Shown here: piece after piece, positions 8,048-16,600 of the stretch | Numbering within the stretch: the first letter of the stretch is position 1 | Layout of the letters: each line of letters opens with the position of its first letter | Assembly (NCBI GenBank): GCA_964230195.1 | Contig: CAXRGH010000215.1 | Location: forward strand, 1-18,432 | Direction of reading: 5' to 3' | Length of the DNA stretch: 18,432 nt | DNA from: CAXRGH01 sp964230195 | GTDB lineage: Bacteria; Pseudomonadota; Gammaproteobacteria; Enterobacterales; Alteromonadaceae | Program-made: the position numbers and the translations under genes | Notes under the pieces: model-generated | Seen by the model: only the letters and a program-made list of their open reading frames with translations | What the model was told of the DNA's origin: nothing | The model's database searches: none

Positions 8048-8320
8048 ATGAAATCTGAGCACCCCCAATTAGAGGCGAGTGATGAATCGCGTATTATTGA
8101 AATGGCTTGGGAAGATCGTACTCCCTTTGACGCTATTGAAAAGCTGTATGGGTTCACCGAGTCCGATGTCATCAAGTTAATGCGCACAAATCTAAAGCCT
8201 AAAACCTTCAAAAATTGGCGAGAACGTGTGTCAGGAAACCAACACAAACACAAGGCAACGCGTGACACACGTGTGACTCGCGGCTATTGTAAAACCCAGT
8301 ACAAAATAAAATCCAAATAA
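8048..8320 (+). CDS. DUF2805 / TIGR03643 family protein
   Basis: This 90-residue protein matches the TIGR03643/DUF2805 pattern: an acidic start (ESRIIEMAWEDRTPFDAIE), then YGFTESDVIKLMRTNLKP and SFxxWRxRV-like FKNWRERVSGNQHKHK. The first part looks like a helix-turn-helix-sized segment and the tail (residues 63-90) is strongly basic with many K, R and H, so nucleic-acid binding is plausible but unproven. I recall that members often sit near photolyase/cryptochrome genes; none is present here. It lies nine bases after the DUF3081 gene and 45 bases before a lipoprotein gene. Function is unknown. Confidence 0.8.
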   Translation: MKSEHPQLEASDESRIIEMAWEDRTPFDAIEKLYGFTESDVIKLMRTNLKPKTFKNWRERVSGNQHKHKATRDTRVTRGYCKTQYKIKSK

Positions 8321-8365
8321 CACAGATTTGGGTGTCGTAATCAACACATAAGCGGAACACAATAT

Positions 8366-8932
8366 ATGAAAATAAAAGCGAATAAACTCATAGCCACACT
8401 GATGGCAAGCTGTTTACTGCTACTCGCTGGTTGTACAACCTTGTATCCTAACCAATCCATGGTAAACAAAATGTTTCCGAAAGCACAAGGCGAATCACTT
8501 GCCGGTCAACCAATGACCTTACCTGATGCATTTAAAGGAGAGTATCACATTCTATTGCTCGGATACGTTCAAGGTGCCCAGTTTGATATAGACCGCTGGT
8601 TAATTGGCTTAGACATGAAGTCGGTTGCCCTTCCGGTTTACGAAATTCCCACGATTCAGGGTTGGATACCCCGTATGATAAGTTCTACCATAGACAATGG
8701 TATGCGAAAAGGCATTCCCGAGGAGATTTGGCGAGTGGTGGTAACCGTGTACGAGGATGGCGAGTCAATACAAGCATTTACCGGTAACGAAAATCCGAGA
8801 AATAGTCGGACACTGTTACTTTCACCGAATGGTACTATCCTATATGCGCACGACAGAGGATTTTCAGTGACAGCCCTAAACGAATTGATTAGCGCCTATG
8901 AAACAAACCTCAAAGTATCACCCAATCCATAG
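8366..8932 (+). CDS. Outer-membrane-type lipoprotein of unknown function, possible thioredoxin-like fold
   Basis: This is a 188-residue protein with a classic lipoprotein signal: a basic N-terminus, a hydrophobic stretch and lipobox LAGC with C23 as the lipidated residue. Residue 24 is Thr, not Asp, so Lol-dependent sorting to the outer membrane is expected. The mature part starts GESLAGQPMTLPDAF, followed by a strand-like YHILLLGY, EEIWRVVVTVYEDG, and a late RTLLLSPNGTILYAHDRGF. This order (opening LxG..LP, a central hydrophobic strand and a late LLLxxxGxIxxxxxG) recalls thioredoxin-fold proteins such as the ATP10 family. There is no CXXC, so redox activity is not supported. A weak GCGGAA site lies upstream. 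I do not recognise a named gene. Confidence 0.75.
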   Translation: MKIKANKLIATLMASCLLLLAGCTTLYPNQSMVNKMFPKAQGESLAGQPMTLPDAFKGEYHILLLGYVQGAQFDIDRWLIGLDMKSVALPVYEIPTIQGWIPRMISSTIDNGMRKGIPEEIWRVVVTVYEDGESIQAFTGNENPRNSRTLLLSPNGTILYAHDRGFSVTALNELISAYETNLKVSPNP

Positions 8933-8995
8933 CGGTATTTGATAATACTCTATTGGCAATACACTTAAATAACATAGCGGAGTTTAACACTAAGT

Positions 8996-9592
8996 ATGTG
9001 GGTACCAAACAGACATGAAAGAATTAAAGGATTGATATTTGATCTCGACGGTACCTTAATATCATCGTCGTTAAATTTTTCTGCCATTCGTGAGCACATT
9101 GGATGCCCAGCCACATCCGACATATTGGAATATGTTGCTCAAATACCATGTTCTGCGACGAAGCAGAAAGCATCAGATGCGATAAAGGCATTTGAAATTG
9201 AAGATGCGATATCGTCTCAATGGATCGAGGGAGCAGAACTCTTTTTACAACAACTCGCAAAACTTGAGTACCCCATGGCAATTGTCACTCGCAACTGTCG
9301 TGAGGCGACAAAAATGAAATGCATTACTCATAACATTCCTATCCGGTATCGGGTGACTCGGGAAGACGCACCTGCCAAGCCCGATCCAACCGCATTGTTG
9401 ATGATTGCAAAAGAATGGCAGTTAGAGCCGAGTAACATAGCGTATGTTGGCGATTACCTTTACGATGTTCAAGCTGCCAACAATGCAGGTATGATGTCAT
9501 TATTGTACAGTCCCAACGAGCATCCAACGTATGCGTCGAAAGCAACATACACCTTCTCTTGTTTCAAACAACTATTAGCCACGTGTTTTTAA
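8996..9592 (+). CDS. HAD superfamily hydrolase (phosphoglycolate phosphatase-like)
   Basis: This 198-residue protein is a subfamily IA haloacid dehalogenase-type phosphatase. Motif I is IFDLDGTL with the nucleophile D16 and D18, motif II is IVTRN (T98), motif III includes K128 in AKPDP, and motif IV is GDYLYD with D153 and D157. A helical cap of about 60 residues lies between motifs I and II. The fold resembles Gph and YqaB-type phosphatases, but the substrate cannot be told from sequence. The ATG at 8996 has a CGGAG about 13 bases upstream, rather far. The 64-base gap from the lipoprotein gene has no clear terminator. It converges on the methyltransferase gene with only eight bases between the two stops. 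Confidence 0.88.
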   Translation: MWVPNRHERIKGLIFDLDGTLISSSLNFSAIREHIGCPATSDILEYVAQIPCSATKQKASDAIKAFEIEDAISSQWIEGAELFLQQLAKLEYPMAIVTRNCREATKMKCITHNIPIRYRVTREDAPAKPDPTALLMIAKEWQLEPSNIAYVGDYLYDVQAANNAGMMSLLYSPNEHPTYASKATYTFSCFKQLLATCF

Positions 9593-9600
9593 GGCGTTAT

Positions 9601-10182
9601 TCAACTTATTTTCTTAATTAGATGAAAATAATGAAATAATTGACCTGTGTTCCAAGGAGTGATGTGTTCGGCAATCCAATCATTTTTCAGGATAAACTGA
9701 TGACCAAACAACGCTTGTATACTGCTCCTATCGTGCTGAAAAACCGGTAATCCACTGCAGTGTTTTGGTCCACCAAGGGCAAAACCGGAAATAAGGATAT
9801 GTCCTCCCGCTTCGACTGCACGATCAACGGTATCCACATAGGTTCGTTGTTGTTGGTGCTCAGTCATAAAATGGAAGACGGCTCTGTCATGCCAAAGCTG
9901 GCATTGAGGAAAAACATCACAGGTCAAAACATCCCCAACCATCCATTTAACACAAGCAATATCGGTGTCATTAACGCCTTTATCCCGCATTGATTGTTGA
10001 TATTTCAATGTCGCGGTCGACGATATATCAATCGCAGTGATATGTTGATAACCTTGAATCAAAAGGTGGGTTAGCCAACCACAACTGCCGGCTCCCACTT
10101 CAATCAAATGGTCTGATGGCTGTGCTTTAATCTCCGCTAACCAGTTGAGGGATTGGTGATAGTCACTTTGATACCAGCTCAT
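9601..10182 (-). CDS. Class I SAM-dependent methyltransferase
   Basis: This 193-residue protein has the Rossmann-type methyltransferase layout: motif I IEVGAGSCGW (27-36), an acidic residue ending strand 2 (D52 in ITAIDIS), motif III-like VGDV (82-85), and WHDRAVFHFMT (97-107) at motif IV. HILISGFALGG (128-138) forms strand 5. The DRAVFHF segment is typical of small-molecule methyltransferases related to the thiopurine/tellurite type, but the substrate is not evident. The ATG at 10182 has only a weak ribosome-binding site. It diverges from the hybrid kinase across 173 bases and converges on the HAD gene, so it is probably a single-gene transcript. Confidence 0.85.
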   Translation of the reverse strand: MSWYQSDYHQSLNWLAEIKAQPSDHLIEVGAGSCGWLTHLLIQGYQHITAIDISSTATLKYQQSMRDKGVNDTDIACVKWMVGDVLTCDVFPQCQLWHDRAVFHFMTEHQQQRTYVDTVDRAVEAGGHILISGFALGGPKHCSGLPVFQHDRSSIQALFGHQFILKNDWIAEHITPWNTGQLFHYFHLIKKIS

Positions 10183-10294
10183 TTCACTTTAATCTTTAGT
10201 GCAATAAACGTTTTCCCAGAGAGCATGTGTCATGATGATCTTTTTCAACCCAACGATAAGATATTATTGTCAACGTCTACGATTATACATTGTA

Positions 10295-10323
10295 GTGACT
10301 GTAACTGAGAAATTCGATATACT
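10295..10323 (+). promoter_or_regulatory. Possible promoter of the hybrid kinase gene
   Basis: GTGACT (10295-10300) as -35 and TATACT (10318-10323) as -10 are separated by exactly 17 bases, predicting a transcript start near 10330, about 26 bases before the kinase ATG. The -10 is five of six to consensus and the -35 is four of six. Found by eye only. Confidence 0.4.
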
Positions 10324-10355
10324 TTCGCCGATTTTAGTCAACGTAGTAATCAATA

Positions 10356-12797
10356 ATGTCGAAAAATCCAGTGCCAGCTTTGTGGCTGTGTTTGTGTCTT
10401 TTTTTCAGTTTGCCTATCTTTTCGGCTCCCGAACAACTCAGTCAAGTTCAGTCAAAACAGTCCTTATCAGATTACACGTTATATCAGCTTGATACACTTG
10501 AACCGATACCTCAGTCGCCAACTGCGTTAAAAACGTTTCTTTCCTTGTACGGTCTGCAAGTTCAGCAGTTTGATAGAAGCGGTGGGCGCTTTATTCACGT
10601 CGCTGAAACCTTCAATGATACCCAAATTCGTCAATGGGCCATACAAGTTGATGGCCGAAAATTGAAAGACATCAAATATCACATTATTGCAGACTTCGAT
10701 TACCAGACGATGCAAGCTGGTTACTATCACTTTAATGGATTCCCAGTAAAAAAAGGATTTACGTTTTACTCAGAACCCATGGCAACACAATGGGTTGTCA
10801 TAGAATACAATAATACCTATTACCCAAAGGGCGATCGCTATATTCACTTTATGCCGCAACAAGAATACGCCGAAATCAGTAGTTCTCACATTATTTCTCT
10901 CGCGTTTATGTTTGGTATGTTAGCAATTTTATTGATTTATAGCGGTGTACAGGCCTATCAAAATAGCAATAAAGTACTCATGTTTTATAGTTTGTACATC
11001 GTCTGGTTTTCAATAGGATTTGCCATTCATTTTGGCATATTGCAGCAGCTCACATCCTTTGATCTCTACCGCTTCCACACGTTTCCTTTCATGGTATCGA
11101 TATTTTTTAACACCTTATTTACTGTTCGATTTTTAGATCTTAATGCCTCATATCGTTGGCCAAGAAAATTATTGCTCATTAATGGTATTCTAACGCTATT
11201 CGTGGCTTTCAGTTCATTAGTTGAATACGTATACTCAGCAAAATTACTGCATATAACAGCGCTTATCTGGGCATCGTTAGCTATGTATTCTGGCATTCGC
11301 CGTTACCGAGATGGTTTCCGCCCCGCCCTCAATTTTTGTTTTGCGTTTATCTGGGTAGTCTTACCTTTATTTATTATATTGGTACTGAGAGACTATTTGG
11401 GTGTTTCGGTTAACCGAGCCTATGACTCTGACTTATTAGTATTTATGGGGGCCACGCTTGAAGCCCTTTTTCTCGCTCTAGCCATCATTCATTATCAGAA
11501 ATTATCCAGCGATGATGACCTAAGATTTCGTCAAGCCCTCGAGCGAAACGTTACCGAGCGCACCGAAAATTTGCACCAGGCGCAGATAGAACAGGCACGG
11601 TTAATTGAAGAATTGAAGCATGCAGACGATGCAAAAACCCATTTTCTAGCCAATATGAGTCATGAGATCCGAACACCGTTGACATCTATTATTGGTTATT
11701 CGGATACTCTCAAAGACAATACTATTTCAGGCCAACAGCGTGATAAAGCGATTAATGTTATCTCTCACAGTAGCCAACACTTACTTGAAGTCATCAACGA
11801 CATATTAGATCTCAGTAAAATTGAATCCGGTATGTCCGATATTGAAATTAGCGATGTTAATGTTATGGCACTTATTCAACAGGTCTTAGATATCGGCCAA
11901 CCAAAAGCAAATGCAAAACGTTTAGAATTTCTACATCAGTACAATTTCCCCCTTCCTTCAGTGGTTCAAACAGACGGCACCAAGCTCAAACAAATCCTCA
12001 TCAATCTCGTGAGTAATGCCATTAAATTTACTAATCAGGGATCCGTGTCTGTTACGATGAAAATGCGTGAGGAAAAGCTTCAATTTATTGTCACTGACAC
12101 CGGCATCGGTATGACAGAAGAGCAACTGACTCATGTCTTTACGCCATTTGCTCAAGGCGACCAGTCGATAAAGCGACGATTTGGTGGAACCGGATTGGGT
12201 TTAAGTATCTGTAAATCCTTCTCTGAGCAGTTGAGCGGTGAGTTAGTAGCCCAAAGTACTCCAATGACGGGAACCAGTTTCACATTGACCATTCCAATGC
12301 AACTTGGAAGGAACAATCGTTGGATTCAAGCAGAAGCAGAACTCAGCACCGATAGTTATCAAGGTAACTATGCAGCCGTCAATGATGGTGATTATGGATT
12401 CAATGTGTTGCTGGTGGATGATCACGTGCATAACCGAGAGTATGTTGCATTGCTATTGAGCAAGTTAAACCTCAAAGTTGAAGAGGCCAACGATGGAAGG
12501 CAGGCAATTGAGTTAGCGAAAAAACGTGCCTATGACCTTATTTTGATGGACATTCAGATGCCGGAAGTCGATGGCATTACAGCCTTTCAACAGATCAGAA
12601 GTTTTGACCAAGAAACCCCGGTAATTGCGCTCACCGCTAACAATATGCAACACGAGATCGATGAATATCACGCATTAGGTTTCAGTGGTTATTTGGCTAA
12701 GCCCATTCAGATTCAAGCATTATCAAGAATGATCAACCAGTTTAAACGAAGTGACGAATTGAGTCGTTCAAAAACGAGTGCCAAGGTTACGCCATAG
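10356..12797 (+). CDS. Hybrid sensor histidine kinase, 7TMR-DISM type
   Basis: This 813-residue inner-membrane kinase has a signal-like N-terminus (8-23), a periplasmic sensor domain (about 24-175, 7TMR-DISMED2-like), a 7TM block (about 177-380), a coiled coil (385-425), HisKA with phosphoacceptor H436 in SHEIRTPL, HATPase with N554 in the N-box, DTGIG (581-585) and FGGTGLGL (609-616), and a C-terminal receiver (683-800). The receiver has D688/D689, phosphoacceptor D732 in MDIQMP, T760 and K782. All catalytic residues are present, so kinase, phosphatase and phosphorelay activity are expected. 7TMR-DISM sensors are thought to bind carbohydrate-like or other small ligands. There is no Hpt domain and no neighbouring response regulator. 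The ribosome-binding site is weak. Confidence 0.95.
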   Translation: MSKNPVPALWLCLCLFFSLPIFSAPEQLSQVQSKQSLSDYTLYQLDTLEPIPQSPTALKTFLSLYGLQVQQFDRSGGRFIHVAETFNDTQIRQWAIQVDGRKLKDIKYHIIADFDYQTMQAGYYHFNGFPVKKGFTFYSEPMATQWVVIEYNNTYYPKGDRYIHFMPQQEYAEISSSHIISLAFMFGMLAILLIYSGVQAYQNSNKVLMFYSLYIVWFSIGFAIHFGILQQLTSFDLYRFHTFPFMVSIFFNTLFTVRFLDLNASYRWPRKLLLINGILTLFVAFSSLVEYVYSAKLLHITALIWASLAMYSGIRRYRDGFRPALNFCFAFIWVVLPLFIILVLRDYLGVSVNRAYDSDLLVFMGATLEALFLALAIIHYQKLSSDDDLRFRQALERNVTERTENLHQAQIEQARLIEELKHADDAKTHFLANMSHEIRTPLTSIIGYSDTLKDNTISGQQRDKAINVISHSSQHLLEVINDILDLSKIESGMSDIEISDVNVMALIQQVLDIGQPKANAKRLEFLHQYNFPLPSVVQTDGTKLKQILINLVSNAIKFTNQGSVSVTMKMREEKLQFIVTDTGIGMTEEQLTHVFTPFAQGDQSIKRRFGGTGLGLSICKSFSEQLSGELVAQSTPMTGTSFTLTIPMQLGRNNRWIQAEAELSTDSYQGNYAAVNDGDYGFNVLLVDDHVHNREYVALLLSKLNLKVEEANDGRQAIELAKKRAYDLILMDIQMPEVDGITAFQQIRSFDQETPVIALTANNMQHEIDEYHALGFSGYLAKPIQIQALSRMINQFKRSDELSRSKTSAKVTP

Positions 12798-12876
12798 CAA
12801 TCATCAGAACGAATATTAGGAATATGAAACTGCGTGTAACGAAAGAATAAATGACGCTGACTTAAGACGTTCACTC

Positions 12877-12903
12877 AGGTAATGAATTACCTTAATGGTA
12901 AGG
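12877..12903. repeat. Overlapping alternative hairpins after the kinase gene
   Basis: AGGTAAT (12877-12883) and ATTACCT (12886-12892) form a 7-bp inverted repeat with two intervening bases. A second pairing, CCTTA (12890-12894) with TAAGG (12899-12903), shares bases with the first. There is no T-run, so this is not a convincing intrinsic terminator, although it lies in the 168-base gap between the convergent kinase and DUF4826 genes. Confidence 0.4.
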
Positions 12904-12965
12904 ACAAACACATGAGTCACACGACCGAACCGATCGCGTGACGCGTCGTTATCCTGATTTACAGA

Positions 12966-13379
12966 TTAACCTTCCTTCCATAAATCATCATTGTTTTGTA
13001 GGTCGTAAATCCCTTCTGCGCGATTAACCAACAGGTTTGCGTAATCCATCTGCACCTTATCTTTTGCCCCGGTATTGACAATTTCCTGTGCTTTAGCCTG
13101 CCAACGGAACGAGATATACTTTAGGGCTTCTCGAGCTGTTTTAGCCGCAGACAATCCAACCACATCAGTAGGGCAATCGCCCGTAATCACCCAGTAACGC
13201 TTGCCTTTGGTGTCTTTTATCTTCCAAACTGCCACCATCGGTGCTAGATAACGACTATCTTCCATCGTTACTGAGTCAAATAATATGCCTTGCTCTGCCA
13301 AATATTTATTCGCTTTTTGCAACTGTTGTTTCACCCAGGCTTGTAATTGTTGTTCGTTTGCTTGTTGTTGCTCTGACAT
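12966..13379 (-). CDS. DUF4826 family protein
   Basis: This is a 137-residue soluble protein with no signal peptide. It opens with a Gln-rich helical stretch (SEQQQANEQQLQAWVKQQLQ), followed by LAPMVAVWKIKDTKGKRYWVITGDCPTDVV and AAKTAREALKYISFRW, which I recognise as the DUF4826 pattern of marine Gammaproteobacteria. Function is unknown. The open frame also offers a GTG at 13385, but that codon overlaps the Shine-Dalgarno GAGGAG (13385-13390 on the plus-strand numbering). The ATG at 13379 sits five bases after it and is the better start. The gene converges with the kinase and diverges from the alpha-2-macroglobulin gene. Confidence 0.8.
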   Translation of the reverse strand: MSEQQQANEQQLQAWVKQQLQKANKYLAEQGILFDSVTMEDSRYLAPMVAVWKIKDTKGKRYWVITGDCPTDVVGLSAAKTAREALKYISFRWQAKAQEIVNTGAKDKVQMDYANLLVNRAEGIYDLQNNDDLWKEG

Positions 13380-13407
13380 GAACACTCCTCTTTAAAATAC
13401 CCATATT

Positions 13408-13426
13408 AACCGCTAACCAAGCGGTT
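13408..13426 (-). repeat. Inverted repeat in the DUF4826 leader
   Basis: AACCGCT (13408-13414) and AGCGGTT (13420-13426) are a perfect 7-bp inverted repeat around a 5-base loop, 17 bases upstream of the GAGGAG ribosome-binding site of the DUF4826 gene. It could be an operator or an mRNA hairpin. The rest of the 244-base gap to 13623 is AT-rich; a TATAGT at 13581-13586 might serve the downstream gene but lacks a good -35. Confidence 0.45.
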
Positions 13427-13623
13427 TACGGGCATAGACTACTAGACCACTCCAGAAATGCAAGCACATCAAACAAGCCTATGTACTCAATGGCTCTAAG
13501 ACGCTAGAGGTATCACATCAGCCCCATTGAACATTGAGATAGTGATTGGCAATATTACTTATTATTTTTTCGGAATAGTATATAGTTAAGTTCATGTAAT
13601 TCTATTAAATTTTAGCCTCGCCC

Positions 13624-16600
13624 ATGTTTAATTTCATTGCTCGTTTACTACAACCACTGGTTGGCTCAATTACTTACGAACCGCCTAAATGGTTAAAAAA
13701 AATATTCTCTTTTCATTGGTTAGTTAAACTACTAATGCTCGCATCGGTGGCGATCGCCATTGGTCTTTGGCACCGCTGGGATACGCTATTCCCTGCTAAA
13801 CCATATTATTCGATTCACAGTCAACTGATAGCGAGTGACTTTAAGAAAGACATACCAACCTATGGCAAATTGATACTTCAAGTAAAACCGCCGAAAGAAC
13901 AACAAAGCCAAGGACAGGAGGCCGACATCTCCCCAGCTCCACAGCCTCGCGTATTGATACCTGAGCCCGAGACAAGTCTCTCTGTTTCTGCAGCAAATTT
14001 AAACTTAATTGGTGAGGAATCACTTAATTCCTATATTTCATTGGAGCCGTCTCTATCAGGAACCTGGCGTTGGCAAGATGATAAACAGCTGGTATTCACA
14101 CCTGATAGCGCATGGCTACCTGGCACTGAATATACAATTTCAATTAACCCTACCGTTTTTCATGAAAACATTACCTTGTCTGAGCCGCTACACAAGTTGA
14201 AGACTCGCCCGTTTATCGCTTCAATTGAATCCTTTTCCCTGTATCAACTGCCGATGGATCTGTCTGTCAGGCGAGCAGTTGCCACTCTGACATTTTCACA
14301 CCCGGTAGATGCGAGTCACTTAGAAAACTATTTAAGCCTTGAGAGCCAGGTCGCCAGTAACACCATAAGCGCATCTGGCCTCGGGTATACCGTTGAAATG
14401 GATAAGACCAATACGAAAGCTTATATTACCTCTGTACCGTTAACGATTGGTGACAACCCGAAATACATCTATCTTAATCTAAATGAAGGATTGAAAAGTT
14501 ACTTCAAAGAGAAAGCCATTCACAAAACCCTGCAAGAAAAATTGTTTTTGCCAGACCGCTACAACTTTTTAAATCTAGAAAATGTGGAGCAAATGATAGT
14601 CAATGATGCGGATGGGAAACCTGAAAAAACTGTGGTGGTGACTTTCACTGACGCTGTCACTGCAGATGAATTGGGGTCAAAATTACGTTTCTATCAACTG
14701 CCAACGGAAAAACACTTGGGTGGAAAACGTTACTGGTACAAAAGCGATAAGTTAACCGAGACAACACTGCGTAATTTAAAACCGCTTGACTATCGGCTCA
14801 ACCCTACCCCAACAGACGCCAGTAAAACGCATTCAGCTGTTGTTGGCAACAAAGATAACACTCAGATCTATATGGTAATAAAGAGTGAGCTTTCTTCCGT
14901 TAGTCACTTTAAAACTCGAACTAGCAAGCGGCAAATTTTGCGCATGCCCAATTACCCAAAGAAAATAGAATTCATGGGTGATGGCGCCATGATGAGTCGC
15001 GAGAGTAATCAAACATTAACGTTAGTTTCCAGAAACCTAACAGGTATCCAATACAGTATTCATAAAATTAACGAGAACGAACTTAAGCACCTAATAACCC
15101 AAACCTCGGGGGATATTGCATCACCATCATTTAGCAATTGGCGCTTTAACGAAAATAATCTCGGTCCCGCAATTCGAGGAGTGAAAAAATTACGCCGTTT
15201 TTCACCACAAGCAACTCAATATACCCAGATCAATTTAAAAGATGAGGTAGCGCAATCCGCTAATGAGTTAGGCTTGTTCTATGTCACTGCTCAAGGATAC
15301 GATCACCAACGAAAACAGTTCGAAAGTAGTGCTGTTAGTCGCTTAATTTTAGTCACCGATATTGGATTGCTTGTGAAGAAACAATCCAATGATATTCATC
15401 GTGTCTTTGTTCAATCATTGAGTGATGGAAAACCATTAGTGAAAGCAGAAGTGAGTATAGTCAGCATCAGTGGCCAAACGCTTTTCAGACGCTACACTGA
15501 CGCTGATGGACACGTCAAATTCCCATCAACGAAAGGACTCAGGAAGGACAAAACCCCAACCGTTTTTGTTGTTCGCTATCGAGGTGATACCGCATTTATC
15601 CCTTACAATCGTTATCAACGACAGCTCAACCTATCTCGATTTGACATTGGTGGGCAACGCAATACAGATAAAGATGCACTCAAGGCCATGATAATGACAG
15701 ATCGTGGGATCTATCGCCCTGGTGAAACTGTTCAATTTGCCAGTATTATAAAAAGTCAGGCAATGAATACCGTTGAGTCCATTCCCTTAAAAGCAACCAT
15801 TCGAGATCCACAATATAAAATAGTGAAAGAACAGCGTTTTATGTCTAATTCTGTTTCAGGATTGAATGAATTCAGATTTAAGACACCTAAGGATGCAGTC
15901 ACGGGGAGTTATCGAGTAAGTATCGCACTCATTGAAAAAAGGAACCCTCGTCAGCTAGGAACACACAGTTTCAAACTTGAAGAATTTCAACCCGATAGCA
16001 TGGCAATAAAATCGCAACTATTGGATGCTCCGAAGCAAGGTTGGATTACCTCCGAAGAGATACAAGCAAAAGTCAATCTCAGTAACTTATATGGCCTCCC
16101 AGCACAAAATCGAAAAGTAACGGGTAAACTATCCATTCAGGCGGTACCGTTTCAATTTGAACAATATCCGGGCTATATCTTTAAACAAGTGGAACTTGAA
16201 GGGAAAAACAATGTACAGGTTAAGAAAACCCTGCCACAACAAACAACAAATGCTGACGGTGATGCTGTTTTTACGCTTGATGTTTCACAATTCACTCAAG
16301 GTTTATATCGATTAGATTTTTCCACATCAGGTTTCGAAGCATCTGGCGGGAAGAGTGTTTCAGCCAGTAACAGTGCTCTGTTGTCACCGCATAACACAAT
16401 GATTGGCTACAAACCTGATGGCGATTTATCATTTTTGTTTAAGAATAGTCAACGCACCGTGTCGTTAGTCGCCATAAATGCTAACCTCTCGTCAACCAAT
16501 TATGACAATGTCACCCTCAAACGTTATGAGTTAACTGCGATTGCTTCGTTAGTGAAGCAATCCAATGGCACGTACCAATATCAAAAAACAGAGAAACGTG

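Noticed and set aside
8259..8282. Palindrome-like CACACGTGTG stretch near the end of the DUF2805 gene
   Set aside because: It lies within coding sequence for a basic, Thr/Arg-rich tail and is explained by codon repetition; no second copy was noticed.
9606..9631. TTATTTTC / GAAAATAA inverted repeat at the methyltransferase-HAD junction as a terminator
   Set aside because: The stem is almost all A/T with a 10-base loop, lies inside the methyltransferase 3' codons and would be weak.
10232..10492. An 86-codon plus-strand open frame overlapping the kinase start
   Set aside because: It runs out of frame through the well-supported kinase N-terminus, has no recognisable motif and no ribosome-binding site.
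12823..12941. Two tiny open frames (8 and 9 codons) in the gap after the kinase
   Set aside because: They are too short and lack ribosome-binding sites; chance occurrence is expected.
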